NCBI GenBank assembly: GCA_003485325.1
Contig: DMZI01000050.1
Span: 1-12,637, forward strand
Length of the DNA: 12,637 nucleotides
Reading direction: 5' to 3'
DNA from: Desulfotomaculum sp.
GTDB lineage: Bacteria > Bacillota > Desulfotomaculia > Desulfotomaculales > Nap2-2B
The notes under the pieces were generated by a model, which had not been told where the DNA came from, searched no databases, and was given only the letters and a program-made list of their open reading frames with translations. Below, piece after piece: positions 6,401 to 12,637 of the stretch; within the stretch, counting starts at the first letter, position 1; the number at the start of each line of letters is the position of its first letter. The position numbers and the translations under genes were made by a program.

Positions 6401-9400
6401 GCCTAAGACATCATAACTCGAAGCATCACCCGAGATTATTGCTGTCCTGTTCCCGTCAATCAATAAAGCAAAACTTGAAACTTCCGGGTCAGGTTTATCC
6501 CAGTTTAGTGTTAGCCCTGTTTCGGCCAGGTTTGTAATCGTGATTTCGCTGCCTTCCGGCCACACGGGCGGATCGGCAGGATTCATATTTAAAGGCACTC
6601 GCGTTACGTCTGAACCGATAAGCTGTAATAAAGCGCCGTCGTTTTGCAGGGCCAGACCGCCATTTGCAGAGCTTGCCAATTTCACCACGTTATTTAAACC
6701 GCTTATTTCCGCCCCCAATTGAGGCTCCGCACTATAGGCAATACTGCTCACCTGTCCGTTGACGCCAAGAACGTAAGGTCCATCGGCAATAATAGATTTT
6801 ACCAGGCTGGCATTTTCAACTTTCACCGGCGTTCTGGTGATTGACCCGGTACTGTTGCTGTCCCAAATATAAACCGTGCCGTCAGCTTTTAAGGCCATCC
6901 AGATAGCATGATTACGGTCAATGCCCTGGGCATCTACCGCCACTATCTCGCTTAATCCTTCCACTTTAACAGGTGTTCTCCCCCGGCTAAAGGTGTATAC
7001 ATCACCATTGCTTGTTATCGCCAGGGAGGCGTTATATCCTGCGGCAACATCCGCAATATCGGAAAGCTCTCTTACGAGTATGGGTGTTCCGCTGCGCTGA
7101 GATTCCTTGGCTAGGGCGTCCTTTACCGCCGCGCCCCAATTCCATACCTGACCGCTAACATCCAGTGCTACAACGTGGCCAAAACCAAAACTCAGCTTTT
7201 CGATCGCAGGCAATCCGAGAACTTTCTGCGGGGTGGTGTTTCCATAGCGCCCGCTTGTTCCGGAAGGCTCCGTTCCCCGGCCTAGCTGTGCGTATTCATT
7301 GGAGCCCCATCCCCAAACAGCGCCGTCCTGATCCAGGGCAAAACAGCTGTCGCGGCCGGCCTCGAGGGCAGTAATACCGGCCAAGCCCTCAACCTGGACG
7401 GGGATGTCTCTACTGTCGGTAGTACCATCACCAAGAGTCCCGTAAAGATTATTTCCCCAGGTCCAGACACTGCCGTCATCTTTTAACATAAGGTAATACC
7501 GGTCGGATGGGTAACAACGTGCGCTGTATGAGTTATAGCCTGCTGCAATATCCGTTATCCCATATTGCCCAACCGAAACATTAAACGTCCAGATGAAGTT
7601 GCGGCCTAACAGCGTTTCATCCGCCGCTTTCAGATTTTCTTTTACAATAAGGGTATACTGGCCGTCAGAAACAAACCCGGCGGGGACAATTATTTTTATT
7701 TTTGATATATCCCCGTCAGTTTCCAGATAGGTGAAATTGCTATCCGCTAAAGAAATCAGCGTCCCCTCATTGTTCTTCATCTCGATATTGTTCAGCCATG
7801 TTCCGTCTGTTAGCTTCTTGCTGAAGCTAAAGGTGAATGATACGTTATTTTTCGTGAAGCTTCCGTCAACAGCATTGTTTAATGTGTTGCCGGCAATATC
7901 GACACTCACATTATGAGATAACGGACTCTCCAAAGTAAAGGGAAAGGCAGCGCCGGCCGAGATGGAACCGGGTGCTGTCCATTGAACCAGGCTTAGCCGG
8001 TCCACGGTTTTGTTCCCTTTTAAATCCCCGGCTTCTACTGCGAAGGTATACTGAGTTGACCCGGCTAGACCGGTTACTGCAGTTTCACAGACAGAGCCGT
8101 CAACAGTCTGCACTTGTTCCCCGTTGCAGAAAATATCATACTGTGTTACCCTGACGTTATCAGTTGCATCATCCCAGTACAATGTAACTGAGGTATCTTT
8201 GATATCCCTGGCCTGCAGCTTGCTGCCAACCGGCCAAAGGGGATTTACATTGTCGGCAATCGTTGTTAAACTTCCAGAGAGTCCTGCGGAGTTTCCCGTA
8301 TAGTCAACGGCCTTAACTGTTATTTCATAGGTAGTTTCTCCAGCCAGACCCGTAATGGTATACTCGAGCACATCTGCTGCCACTTCCGCTAAAGGTTCTT
8401 CAGCGCCATCTTTATAAATCTTATATGCTTTAACCCGGTAATTGTCAGTGGCTGCCGGCCATGATACTTTTGCATTATCCGAATTAATATCGGTAAACGC
8501 TAACGCATCGCCTTCCTGCCATTCGGGTGCGGCTGTATCGGCGGGAGGTGTTGTAGCTGCGGCTGTTAACGGGCTGCTGCAATTCTCCAGATAATCTTTT
8601 GCAACAACCTTGAAGTTGTAACCCGTATCTACCAACAAACCTTCAACATCATAGGTCAGCTCCTCGGCAGGCAGGACTGCCAGCTCAGTTTCCCCTTCAT
8701 AAACCTGGTATCCGGTTACCGTCACGTTATCCACAGCAGCAGGCCAATTCAAAGTAGCAATGAAGGGCGCTTTTACGAAATTGACAGCCAGAGAGTCACT
8801 AGTACCCCATTGAGGAGCTTCTTTATCGGCAAAGTCGGTGCTAAACTGCCAGGCAATGTCAAATCCCAGCTGCTTGCCGCTTTGAACCGCCAGAGTTTTA
8901 CTTAACTTAATTACATAATCTGTGTTATCCGCCAGCTTAATGCCGGTTTGGGTCAAATCGAGTGTTAAAATACCTTTACCGTTGCTTTCGCTGTACAGAA
9001 AATCGGCAGGATCAAGATCAATCAGATCTCCCGTTGCGAAATTTGTCAGGGTGAAATTACTCTCGTATCCAGCGGCTAAAGGCTCGTCAAATTCCCAGGT
9101 AAACTTTGTATTTTCGGGATCCTGGGGAGCCAGCACCTGGTTGAGAGCGCCGGTAATATTATTTAACGAACCACGCTTATTCTCAACATTTGTTAGTGCA
9201 AAGGGTATCCCCGCTCCGGCGGTGGGATTGGTCCCCATGATAAAAGTTATTTTAGGATCACCCTTGGAAGAATTCTCCGTTGTGTCAAAAGCCTTGATCG
9301 AGAAAGTATAGCTTTGACCGGACACTAACGGCGGGTAATTCACCGCCGGCCCGGGATTGTAAATTGGATTATAGATAACAAAGCAGTTGGCAAAGCTGCG

Positions 9401-12400
9401 ATGATCCGTTTCAGGTTCGCCGCGGTCGGTCCATTCTACCCACAAACCGTCTTTGATAACCACATAGCCCCTGATCGCAACATTATCCTGGGCAGGGGTC
9501 CATTTGACCTTTAATGTGGTATCGGTAAATTCCGAAAGGGTAATGTTTGTGCCTGCCGGCCAGACCGGTGAGTAAGTATCGCTGTCGGGATTGCCGCTCT
9601 TTACCGTCATTGGCCTGCCCTCTATGCTCCTGTTGCCTGAAGCGTCAACAGCATAGACGGAATAGGTGTAATAGCTGTTATCCAAATCGAGCGCATCGGT
9701 ATAGTTATTTGTATAAGAATCTACCGTATCATACAGCTCGCCGTTTCTATAAACCAGATATGCCGTAACAGCTACATTGTCCGCCGCCCAAGGCCATTGA
9801 TATGTTACATACGTTTTATCGTAATCATAAACAACGGAAGTCCCATAAGAACCGTTATTGGTCCAGTAGGGAGGCGTGGTATCGGCCTCACCATCGATGG
9901 TGCTGACCGCTAGTTTTGGACCGGTTGTGCTGTAATTGCCAGCCTTATCCCTTGCTTCCACCTTGAAAAGATATCCGGTAGAAGGAGTAAGCTGAGTTAC
10001 ATGATAAGTATGAACATCTGCGGGAACATCTACCATAATACTGCCGTTTTTCAGCAGGCGGTAGCCGGTCACATCCACATTGTCGGCTGCGGATGTCCAA
10101 TTCAAATCCAGATTATCGAATAAAACATTGTCTGCTGACAGTGAGCTGTCCGCGGGCCAGGTCGGAGCCTGATCATCTGTTAAGAGTGTCGTTACAGAGA
10201 GATTCAGATCAGGAGTATAATTTGATTTGGCATCTCTTGCCCGCAATGTAAAATCATAAGTTGTTCCCGGGGTAAGGTCTTCCATTATACAGGAAGTTGT
10301 CCCGGCTCCGAAGGTTTTAATTAATTCAGTAGTCTCACCCTGCTGAAAAAGCTGGTATTCAATTACGCCGATATTATCATTGGCTTCCGGCCAGTTCAGA
10401 ACCAGGAAATCGGTGCCCACCTTGCTTGCGGTAAGTTGAGCGCCAGCAGGCCAGCTGGGCGCCTCCGTATCATCTACGGCAGTTGTAAAAGAAAAGGTAA
10501 ATATTTTACCTAATTTGGCTGTACCATTATTGGCGGTAAATTCGGGGTCGATCTCCAACACATATTGGGCGCCCTTGGCAAGCTGTGCTAAAGTACTGTC
10601 CCCGGGTTCTAACTTCAACATCCTTACTTTATCGATGCCGGGACCGCCGTCGCCTGCACCGCCACCTCCACCAGTGCTGATATATTTAAAATCACCGGCG
10701 TCAAAAACACCCTCCAGATTGGAAACATAGGGTTCTGTACCCAAATCCAGAGGTATTTCCAGATTTGTGCTTTTGTCTATAAAGTGAATGCATTCCAGGT
10801 TGAATCTTAGATTTTTATCCAGGCCGTTGCTAAAATTCCAGACCAGGCTAAAGTTATCCAGATCCACAGGGCTGATAATTTGATAGTTATGGTAATAACC
10901 TTGTTCCCCCAGGTCTGTGGCGGCAGGGGCAAAAGTAAAAGTTAAACCGCTGCTGCCCGGAGTTACCACCATTGTTTCTATGGCAGACCCTAATTGTCCT
11001 AGTTCGTTAAAGGGCTTCACCGAAAGGATGTACTTTTGACCGCTGTTCAATCCGTAAAGCTCATAGTAATTTTGAATAGCGAGTAAACTTGCTTCCTCCA
11101 CTCCGTCTACATATACTTTATACCCTGCCAGATTATTGTTGACATGCGGCCAGCGCAGGACCAGCTCAGTAGCCATGACACCATCCGCCGTCAGGGTTGC
11201 ATTTTCGGTCCAGGTTGGGATACTTTGGTGTGTTTTGGCTGCCACAACAGGTAAGGCATTGCTTTCATTGTGTGCGCCATCGATCGCTGTAACAGTAAAA
11301 GTATAGTCAGTATTAGGGGTAAGATCGTTTACGGTAATGCTTGTACTATTGGCGTCTTTTTCCAGAACATTGACCAGGTTGTCATTATTGCTAATAGCAA
11401 TTTTATATTTCTCCACAGCGGTATCATCTGTTGCTGCAGGCCAGCTTAAAGAAATACTGTTCTCAGTTATTTCACCTATGGTAATTTGGGCGCCGTCTTC
11501 CCATACGGGAGCCTCTTTATCAGAACTGGTGGTAAATTGAAAGCAGTATACCTTGCCTAAAACATTGGGATTGGCGCCTCCTGTACTAAATTGCGGGTCG
11601 ATGGTAATTGCATAATTCTTTTCTTCTTCTAGATACTTGGTAATGTCAGGCTGAAAAGCAAAATGCACGGAATAAGCCATCAATTTGGTAACAGAAAAAT
11701 CACCTGAAGTTTCCGGAGTGCCTGCTACCCAGGTGTTATCAAAGGCAGCTTCCGGGTCGCCATAATCCAGCGGCACTTCCACCCCGTCTGTAAGGTTAAA
11801 AAGACGGAAGCATCTTACATTTTCCCTGATGGCGGCCACAGAATTGTTATAGCCGGCCTGCAAGTACCAGACAAAGCTGGTTGAGGCAAGTTCCAAATCA
11901 GTATCGTAAATAAAGACATTTTCATATGGTGTTGAATCGGATTCGTCCTTATTGGCCGACGGCTGAAACTTATACCTGTAGTTGCTGTCATTCAGCTCGG
12001 CCGGAATAAAAGTAAAAATGTTCGGTGTTGATGGTGTGGTAACCACCAAGCTTTCCAGGCTCGTAGGACTTTCCCCTACAGAATTGGCGGCCGTAACCTT
12101 GATGTCATAACGACGGTTGGCCGTAAGGCCGGTTACCGCGCAGGAAGTACCGTCGGTTACGGAGGCATCCAGCACAGGAGTTGTTATACCGCCTGTGGTA
12201 TTGCTGACCAGTACATTATAGCTTTCCGCATCTGCAGCCGCCGGCCAGCTAACGTTGAAACTGCTTCCTGTTACTTCACTAAACGTCAGGGCAGCATCAG
12301 GAGACCAGACAGGAGCTTGCGGCTCATCTATGGCAAAAACAGGCACGACAAAAAATAACATCATAGAGAGGACGAGCAATGTCGCCAAGGTTTTTTGCCA

Positions 12401-12421
12401 AAGCTTGATTCTAATGCCCAC
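3410..12421 (-). CDS. Giant S-layer-anchored surface protein: FN3, Ig-like, RCC1 and SLH domains
   Basis: This is a 3003-residue exported protein probably bound non-covalently to cell-wall polymers through SLH domains. The start is GTG (12421-12419), 9 bases after AGGAGGT. Residues 1-30 form a signal peptide (basic IRIKLWQK, hydrophobic core, VFA cleavage site). FN3 modules lie near 36-130, 303-398, 400-488, 653-746, 750-841, 848-942, 950-1062, 1201-1292, 1297-1388, 1393-1482, 1950-2038, 2413-2500 and 2714-2799, many with the DN..VT.Y and Y.F.V.A.D..GN pattern. Ig/SbsA-like modules lie at 134-298, 493-648, 1071-1197 and 1491-1616. RCC1-like blocks lie at 1617-1945 and 2044-2408, an unnamed beta-rich domain at about 2505-2700, and three SLH domains at 2816-3003 (TRAE 2853, TREQ 2914, TRAQ 2985). 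There is no LPXTG motif and no enzyme domain that I recognise. The frame is intact over 9 kb, which argues for selection. The likely role is cell-surface architecture, adhesion or carbohydrate/protein binding; the ligand is unknown. It appears to be a single-gene transcript. Confidence 0.93.
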   Translation of the reverse strand: MGIRIKLWQKTLATLLVLSMMLFFVVPVFAIDEPQAPVWSPDAALTFSEVTGSSFNVSWPAAADAESYNVLVSNTTGGITTPVLDASVTDGTSCAVTGLTANRRYDIKVTAANSVGESPTSLESLVVTTPSTPNIFTFIPAELNDSNYRYKFQPSANKDESDSTPYENVFIYDTDLELASTSFVWYLQAGYNNSVAAIRENVRCFRLFNLTDGVEVPLDYGDPEAAFDNTWVAGTPETSGDFSVTKLMAYSVHFAFQPDITKYLEEEKNYAITIDPQFSTGGANPNVLGKVYCFQFTTSSDKEAPVWEDGAQITIGEITENSISLSWPAATDDTAVEKYKIAISNNDNLVNVLEKDANSTSITVNDLTPNTDYTFTVTAIDGAHNESNALPVVAAKTHQSIPTWTENATLTADGVMATELVLRWPHVNNNLAGYKVYVDGVEEASLLAIQNYYELYGLNSGQKYILSVKPFNELGQLGSAIETMVVTPGSSGLTFTFAPAATDLGEQGYYHNYQIISPVDLDNFSLVWNFSNGLDKNLRFNLECIHFIDKSTNLEIPLDLGTEPYVSNLEGVFDAGDFKYISTGGGGGAGDGGPGIDKVRMLKLEPGDSTLAQLAKGAQYVLEIDPEFTANNGTAKLGKIFTFSFTTAVDDTEAPSWPAGAQLTASKVGTDFLVLNWPEANDNIGVIEYQLFQQGETTELIKTFGAGTTSCIMEDLTPGTTYDFTLRARDAKSNYTPDLNLSVTTLLTDDQAPTWPADSSLSADNVLFDNLDLNWTSAADNVDVTGYRLLKNGSIMVDVPADVHTYHVTQLTPSTGYLFKVEARDKAGNYSTTGPKLAVSTIDGEADTTPPYWTNNGSYGTSVVYDYDKTYVTYQWPWAADNVAVTAYLVYRNGELYDTVDSYTNNYTDALDLDNSYYTYSVYAVDASGNRSIEGRPMTVKSGNPDSDTYSPVWPAGTNITLSEFTDTTLKVKWTPAQDNVAIRGYVVIKDGLWVEWTDRGEPETDHRSFANCFVIYNPIYNPGPAVNYPPLVSGQSYTFSIKAFDTTENSSKGDPKITFIMGTNPTAGAGIPFALTNVENKRGSLNNITGALNQVLAPQDPENTKFTWEFDEPLAAGYESNFTLTNFATGDLIDLDPADFLYSESNGKGILTLDLTQTGIKLADNTDYVIKLSKTLAVQSGKQLGFDIAWQFSTDFADKEAPQWGTSDSLAVNFVKAPFIATLNWPAAVDNVTVTGYQVYEGETELAVLPAEELTYDVEGLLVDTGYNFKVVAKDYLENCSSPLTAAATTPPADTAAPEWQEGDALAFTDINSDNAKVSWPAATDNYRVKAYKIYKDGAEEPLAEVAADVLEYTITGLAGETTYEITVKAVDYTGNSAGLSGSLTTIADNVNPLWPVGSKLQARDIKDTSVTLYWDDATDNVRVTQYDIFCNGEQVQTVDGSVCETAVTGLAGSTQYTFAVEAGDLKGNKTVDRLSLVQWTAPGSISAGAAFPFTLESPLSHNVSVDIAGNTLNNAVDGSFTKNNVSFTFSFSKKLTDGTWLNNIEMKNNEGTLISLADSNFTYLETDGDISKIKIIVPAGFVSDGQYTLIVKENLKAADETLLGRNFIWTFNVSVGQYGITDIAAGYNSYSARCYPSDRYYLMLKDDGSVWTWGNNLYGTLGDGTTDSRDIPVQVEGLAGITALEAGRDSCFALDQDGAVWGWGSNEYAQLGRGTEPSGTSGRYGNTTPQKVLGLPAIEKLSFGFGHVVALDVSGQVWNWGAAVKDALAKESQRSGTPILVRELSDIADVAAGYNASLAITSNGDVYTFSRGRTPVKVEGLSEIVAVDAQGIDRNHAIWMALKADGTVYIWDSNSTGSITRTPVKVENASLVKSIIADGPYVLGVNGQVSSIAYSAEPQLGAEISGLNNVVKLASSANGGLALQNDGALLQLIGSDVTRVPLNMNPADPPVWPEGSEITITNLAETGLTLNWDKPDPEVSSFALLIDGNRTAIISGDASSYDVLGLTKGQTYTFRLEASFVNSAWSTTGPEIVQTMNDWNPAMQSAGKLAMSGRHTLMVGDDGSVWAWGQNEYGQLGTGNNIEQLVPVKINGLTNIIAVAVGDNHSLALDQNGNVWAWGKNDTYQLGNDSTDNSNVPLMIISGGIKAVSAAADHSIALKNDGTVLGWGGPASGPPNFYTLSGIDGHTPGQLYYGTTRPTINYPLTGVKGIATSRTFSAYLFDSGKICRIGQFIEPIGAKSYTPMPTYSSPMGISAIAAGENFLIALKEDGTVLALGDNNSGQYGNGTQGNGTPAAPRPYGVVTGLSDIVAVAAGGYHGLALDRDGNVFAWGKNLNGQLGNGKTDIHLTPIKVGSLQQITAIGGGTESSISFRNMQKIYVWGNNANGQFGDGSKISSKVPVLTKMTGYVVDIDAPVWPSYFDLIVTDNADKSLLLNWTPAKDNIGVTAYEIYANNEKKAEVSGATREYTFTGQRNEVYIFGIKAIDAAGNVSVVSKTATNMNYVSVDETGNKDIVITDKPTNIEVSEEVTDATLDVSAFLNPPNNGIVTTNEMPYVAIEANTLLSEDPVQIIIPAETTISAPDEWDGTINVPKVEANNSVVVTPDNGKTASVKAVIEVGFGDIPLSFSNAVRILIPGQAGKDAGYYRGSTFTKITTVLSENTQLAGDALPDNGDGKIDVGPDLVIWTKHFTKFITYTQSAAGKGGGSSADTTPPTWPVGSKITCAKAGTSLELTWTAASDNLGVTGYKVYVDGTLVNTVDGKTTSCLVAGVETGSHTFKIEAGDAAGNWSTNGPVLTEDTSSGMEPGSSNGPEITFGDIQGHWAQKDIEKLANLGVIKGRTTTSFEPEEKVTRAEFTALLIRALDIEETKPVIGHFADVLPEDWYYGSVETATTAGLVNGVGEGKFAPRKTITREQMIVMIIRTLDYAARQVVLATGEDEQLLTDFSDKGKVQSWSFNSLAKAVKIGLVSGVTPTTLEPAANTTRAQASVMIKRMMKYLGLL
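3413..3982 (-). other. Triple SLH wall-anchoring region of the giant protein
   Basis: This covers residues 2814-3003. The three SLH repeats begin FGDIQGHWAQKDIEKL, HFADVLPEDWYYGSVETA and DFSDKGKVQSWSFNSLAKA. Each is followed by a G(L/V)(I/V).G.....F.P turn and a TR(A/E)(E/Q) motif. SLH triplets bind pyruvylated secondary cell-wall polymer. The third repeat is the most divergent (T-T-L-E-P replaces the usual F.P). The protein ends six residues after the last helix. Confidence 0.9.
4322..4909 (-). other. Unnamed beta-rich domain between the last FN3 modules
   Basis: Residues 2505-2700 are not FN3, RCC1 or SLH. The stretch is rich in alternating hydrophobic strands (VQIIIPAETTI, AVRILIPGQAGKDAGYY, LVIWTKHFTKFITYT). 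It holds a dockerin/EF-hand-like loop, DNGDGKID at 2672-2679, that lacks the first Asp of the consensus. I recall similar IWTKHF-type endings just before SLH regions in other clostridial surface proteins, but I cannot name a family. A Gly/Ser linker (GKGGGSS, 2703-2709) follows. Confidence 0.55.
5198..6292 (-). other. RCC1-like seven-repeat block 2 of the giant protein
   Basis: Residues 2044-2408 show seven repeats of the RCC1 type (H..AL..DG.V..WG.N..GQLG.G.....P). Clear repeats start near HTLMVGDDGSVWAWG, HSLALDQNGNVWAWG, HSIALKNDGTVLGWG, LIALKEDGTVLALG, GLALDRDGNVFAWG and ISFRNMQKIYVWG, with one degenerate repeat (AYLFDSGKICRIG) as the fourth. Seven repeats would close one beta-propeller. 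Confidence 0.8.
6587..7573 (-). other. RCC1-like seven-repeat block 1 of the giant protein
   Basis: Residues 1617-1945 show seven RCC1-type repeats. The first three are canonical (YLMLKDDGSVWTWGNN, CFALDQDGAVWGWGSN, VVALDVSGQVWNWG). The last four are shorter and degenerate (SLAITSNGDVYTFS, WMALKADGTVYIWD, YVLGVNGQVSSIA, LALQNDGALLQLIG). The count fits a single seven-bladed propeller. One FN3 module separates it from block 2. Confidence 0.75.
7574..7951 (-). other. Ig/SbsA-like module 4 of the giant protein
   Basis: Residues 1491-1616 begin FPFTLESPLSH and end LLGRNFIWTFNVS, immediately before the first RCC1 block. The layout matches module 3: FTFSFSKKL, then an IEMKNNEGTLISLADSNF-type central strand region, then YTLIVKENLKA. 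I read it as a divergent bacterial Ig-like (Big_5/SbsA type) domain. Confidence 0.55.
8831..9211 (-). other. Ig/SbsA-like module 3 of the giant protein
   Basis: Residues 1071-1197 begin GIPFALTNVEN and end GFDIAWQFSTDF. Landmarks are FTWEFDEPLAAG, FTLTNFATGDLIDLDPADF and YVIKLSKTLAVQSGKQLG. The order and spacing of these landmarks follow the other three Ig-like modules, which supports a duplicated domain family within the protein. Confidence 0.55.
10478..10945 (-). other. Ig/SbsA-like module 2 of the giant protein, with a Gly-rich insertion
   Basis: Residues 493-648 begin LTFTFAPAATD and end LGKIFTFSFTT. Shared landmarks with module 1 are an ....(F/S)LVWNF strand, (L/V)(E/P)IPLDLG and YVLEIDPEF followed by LGK. 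A glycine-rich loop (STGGGGGAGDGGPG, residues 582-595) is inserted where module 1 has a short turn. Confidence 0.55.
11528..12022 (-). other. Ig/SbsA-like module 1 of the giant protein
   Basis: Residues 134-298 begin IFTFIPAELND and end LGKVYCFQFTT. Landmarks are SFVWYLQAGY, CFRLFNLTDGVEVPLDYG and YAITIDPQF. It lies between the first and second FN3 modules and is clearly homologous to module 2 at 493-648. Confidence 0.55.
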
Positions 12422-12430
12422 TATGATTAA

Positions 12431-12437
12431 ACCTCCT
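12431..12437 (-). promoter_or_regulatory. Strong RBS that selects the GTG start of the giant gene
   Basis: AGGAGGT on the minus strand lies 9 bases before the GTG at 12421-12419. No ATG or other start lies closer in this frame, and the sequence after the GTG reads as a good signal peptide, so the GTG start is well supported. Confidence 0.85.
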
Positions 12438-12450
12438 ATTTTTTAAAGCT

Positions 12451-12478
12451 TTTTGACAAAATTAAGATTTTGTCAAAA
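12451..12478. repeat. 12-bp-arm inverted repeat in the leader of the giant gene
   Basis: TTTTGACAAAAT (12451-12462) and ATTTTGTCAAAA (12467-12478) are perfect inverted arms around a 4-bp centre, about 14 bp upstream of the RBS. It could be an operator or an mRNA hairpin in the 5' leader. It is AT-rich and ends in T/A runs, so it could also act as a weak intrinsic terminator or attenuator. Confidence 0.6.
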
Positions 12479-12555
12479 TCCAGTTGCCAACGCTTCTTCC
12501 TAAAAAGTAATGCTCTTAAAAACCAAATTCCCTTCCTTGAAAATCAGATTTCATC

Positions 12556-12584
12556 TTGTAACAGTTAATCAGTTGCTTAACAAA
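12556..12584 (-). promoter_or_regulatory. Weak candidate promoter for the giant gene
   Basis: On the minus strand TTGTTA and TACAAG are separated by 17 bp, each matching 4 of 6 consensus sigma-A positions. This would place the start of transcription about 125-130 bases before the GTG, with the inverted repeat inside the leader. The rest of 12422-12637 holds no gene that I can see. Confidence 0.25.
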
Positions 12585-12637
12585 AAAACAAAAACCGCAA
12601 GCTATGAAAGCAACTTAGGGATGCAATGATTAAATTG

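Overview
The window looks like chromosomal DNA of an endospore-forming, low-to-moderate GC member of the Firmicutes. A Clostridia/Peptococcaceae-type organism is my inference. The reasons are a decayed GerAB-type spore germination permease, strong AGGAGG-type ribosome binding sites, a YjbE-type TerC protein, and a very large secreted protein that ends in three S-layer homology (SLH) domains.

Layout. Positions 1-178 hold the 3' end of an unrecognised + strand gene. Positions 344-1107 (minus) carry a frameshifted, C-terminally truncated germination permease relic. Behind it is a possible tiny frameshifted membrane-protein relic (1222-1429, minus). Positions 1462-2422 (+) carry two intact membrane-protein genes, a TerC/YjbE family protein and a DUF5652-type small protein, spaced as a likely two-gene operon. 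Positions 2440-3293 (minus) are not ordinary intergenic DNA. They look like a dead group II intron: the 5' end (GUGCG and domain I hairpins) and the 3' end (domains V and VI) are both present. The reverse transcriptase gene is missing, and a broken IS1634-type transposase fragment lies in its place. The intron sits directly behind the rho-independent terminator (3303-3332) of the last gene.

That gene (3410-12421, minus, GTG start) fills about 70% of the window. It encodes a 3003-residue exported protein with a signal peptide, 13 fibronectin type III modules, four Ig/SbsA-like beta modules, two RCC1-like blocks of seven repeats each, a beta-rich domain I cannot name, and three C-terminal SLH domains. 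Its leader (12422-12637) contains a strong RBS, a 12-bp-arm inverted repeat and a weak candidate promoter.

Functional reading. The only intact genes are the TerC/DUF5652 pair (inner membrane, possibly metal-ion handling) and the giant cell-wall-anchored protein (surface architecture or adhesion). They converge on an intergenic region in which the intron/IS relic has come to rest. The left third (permease relic, small relic, intron, IS) looks like a decaying accessory region. I do not see a defence system, CRISPR array, prophage, tRNA or rRNA here.
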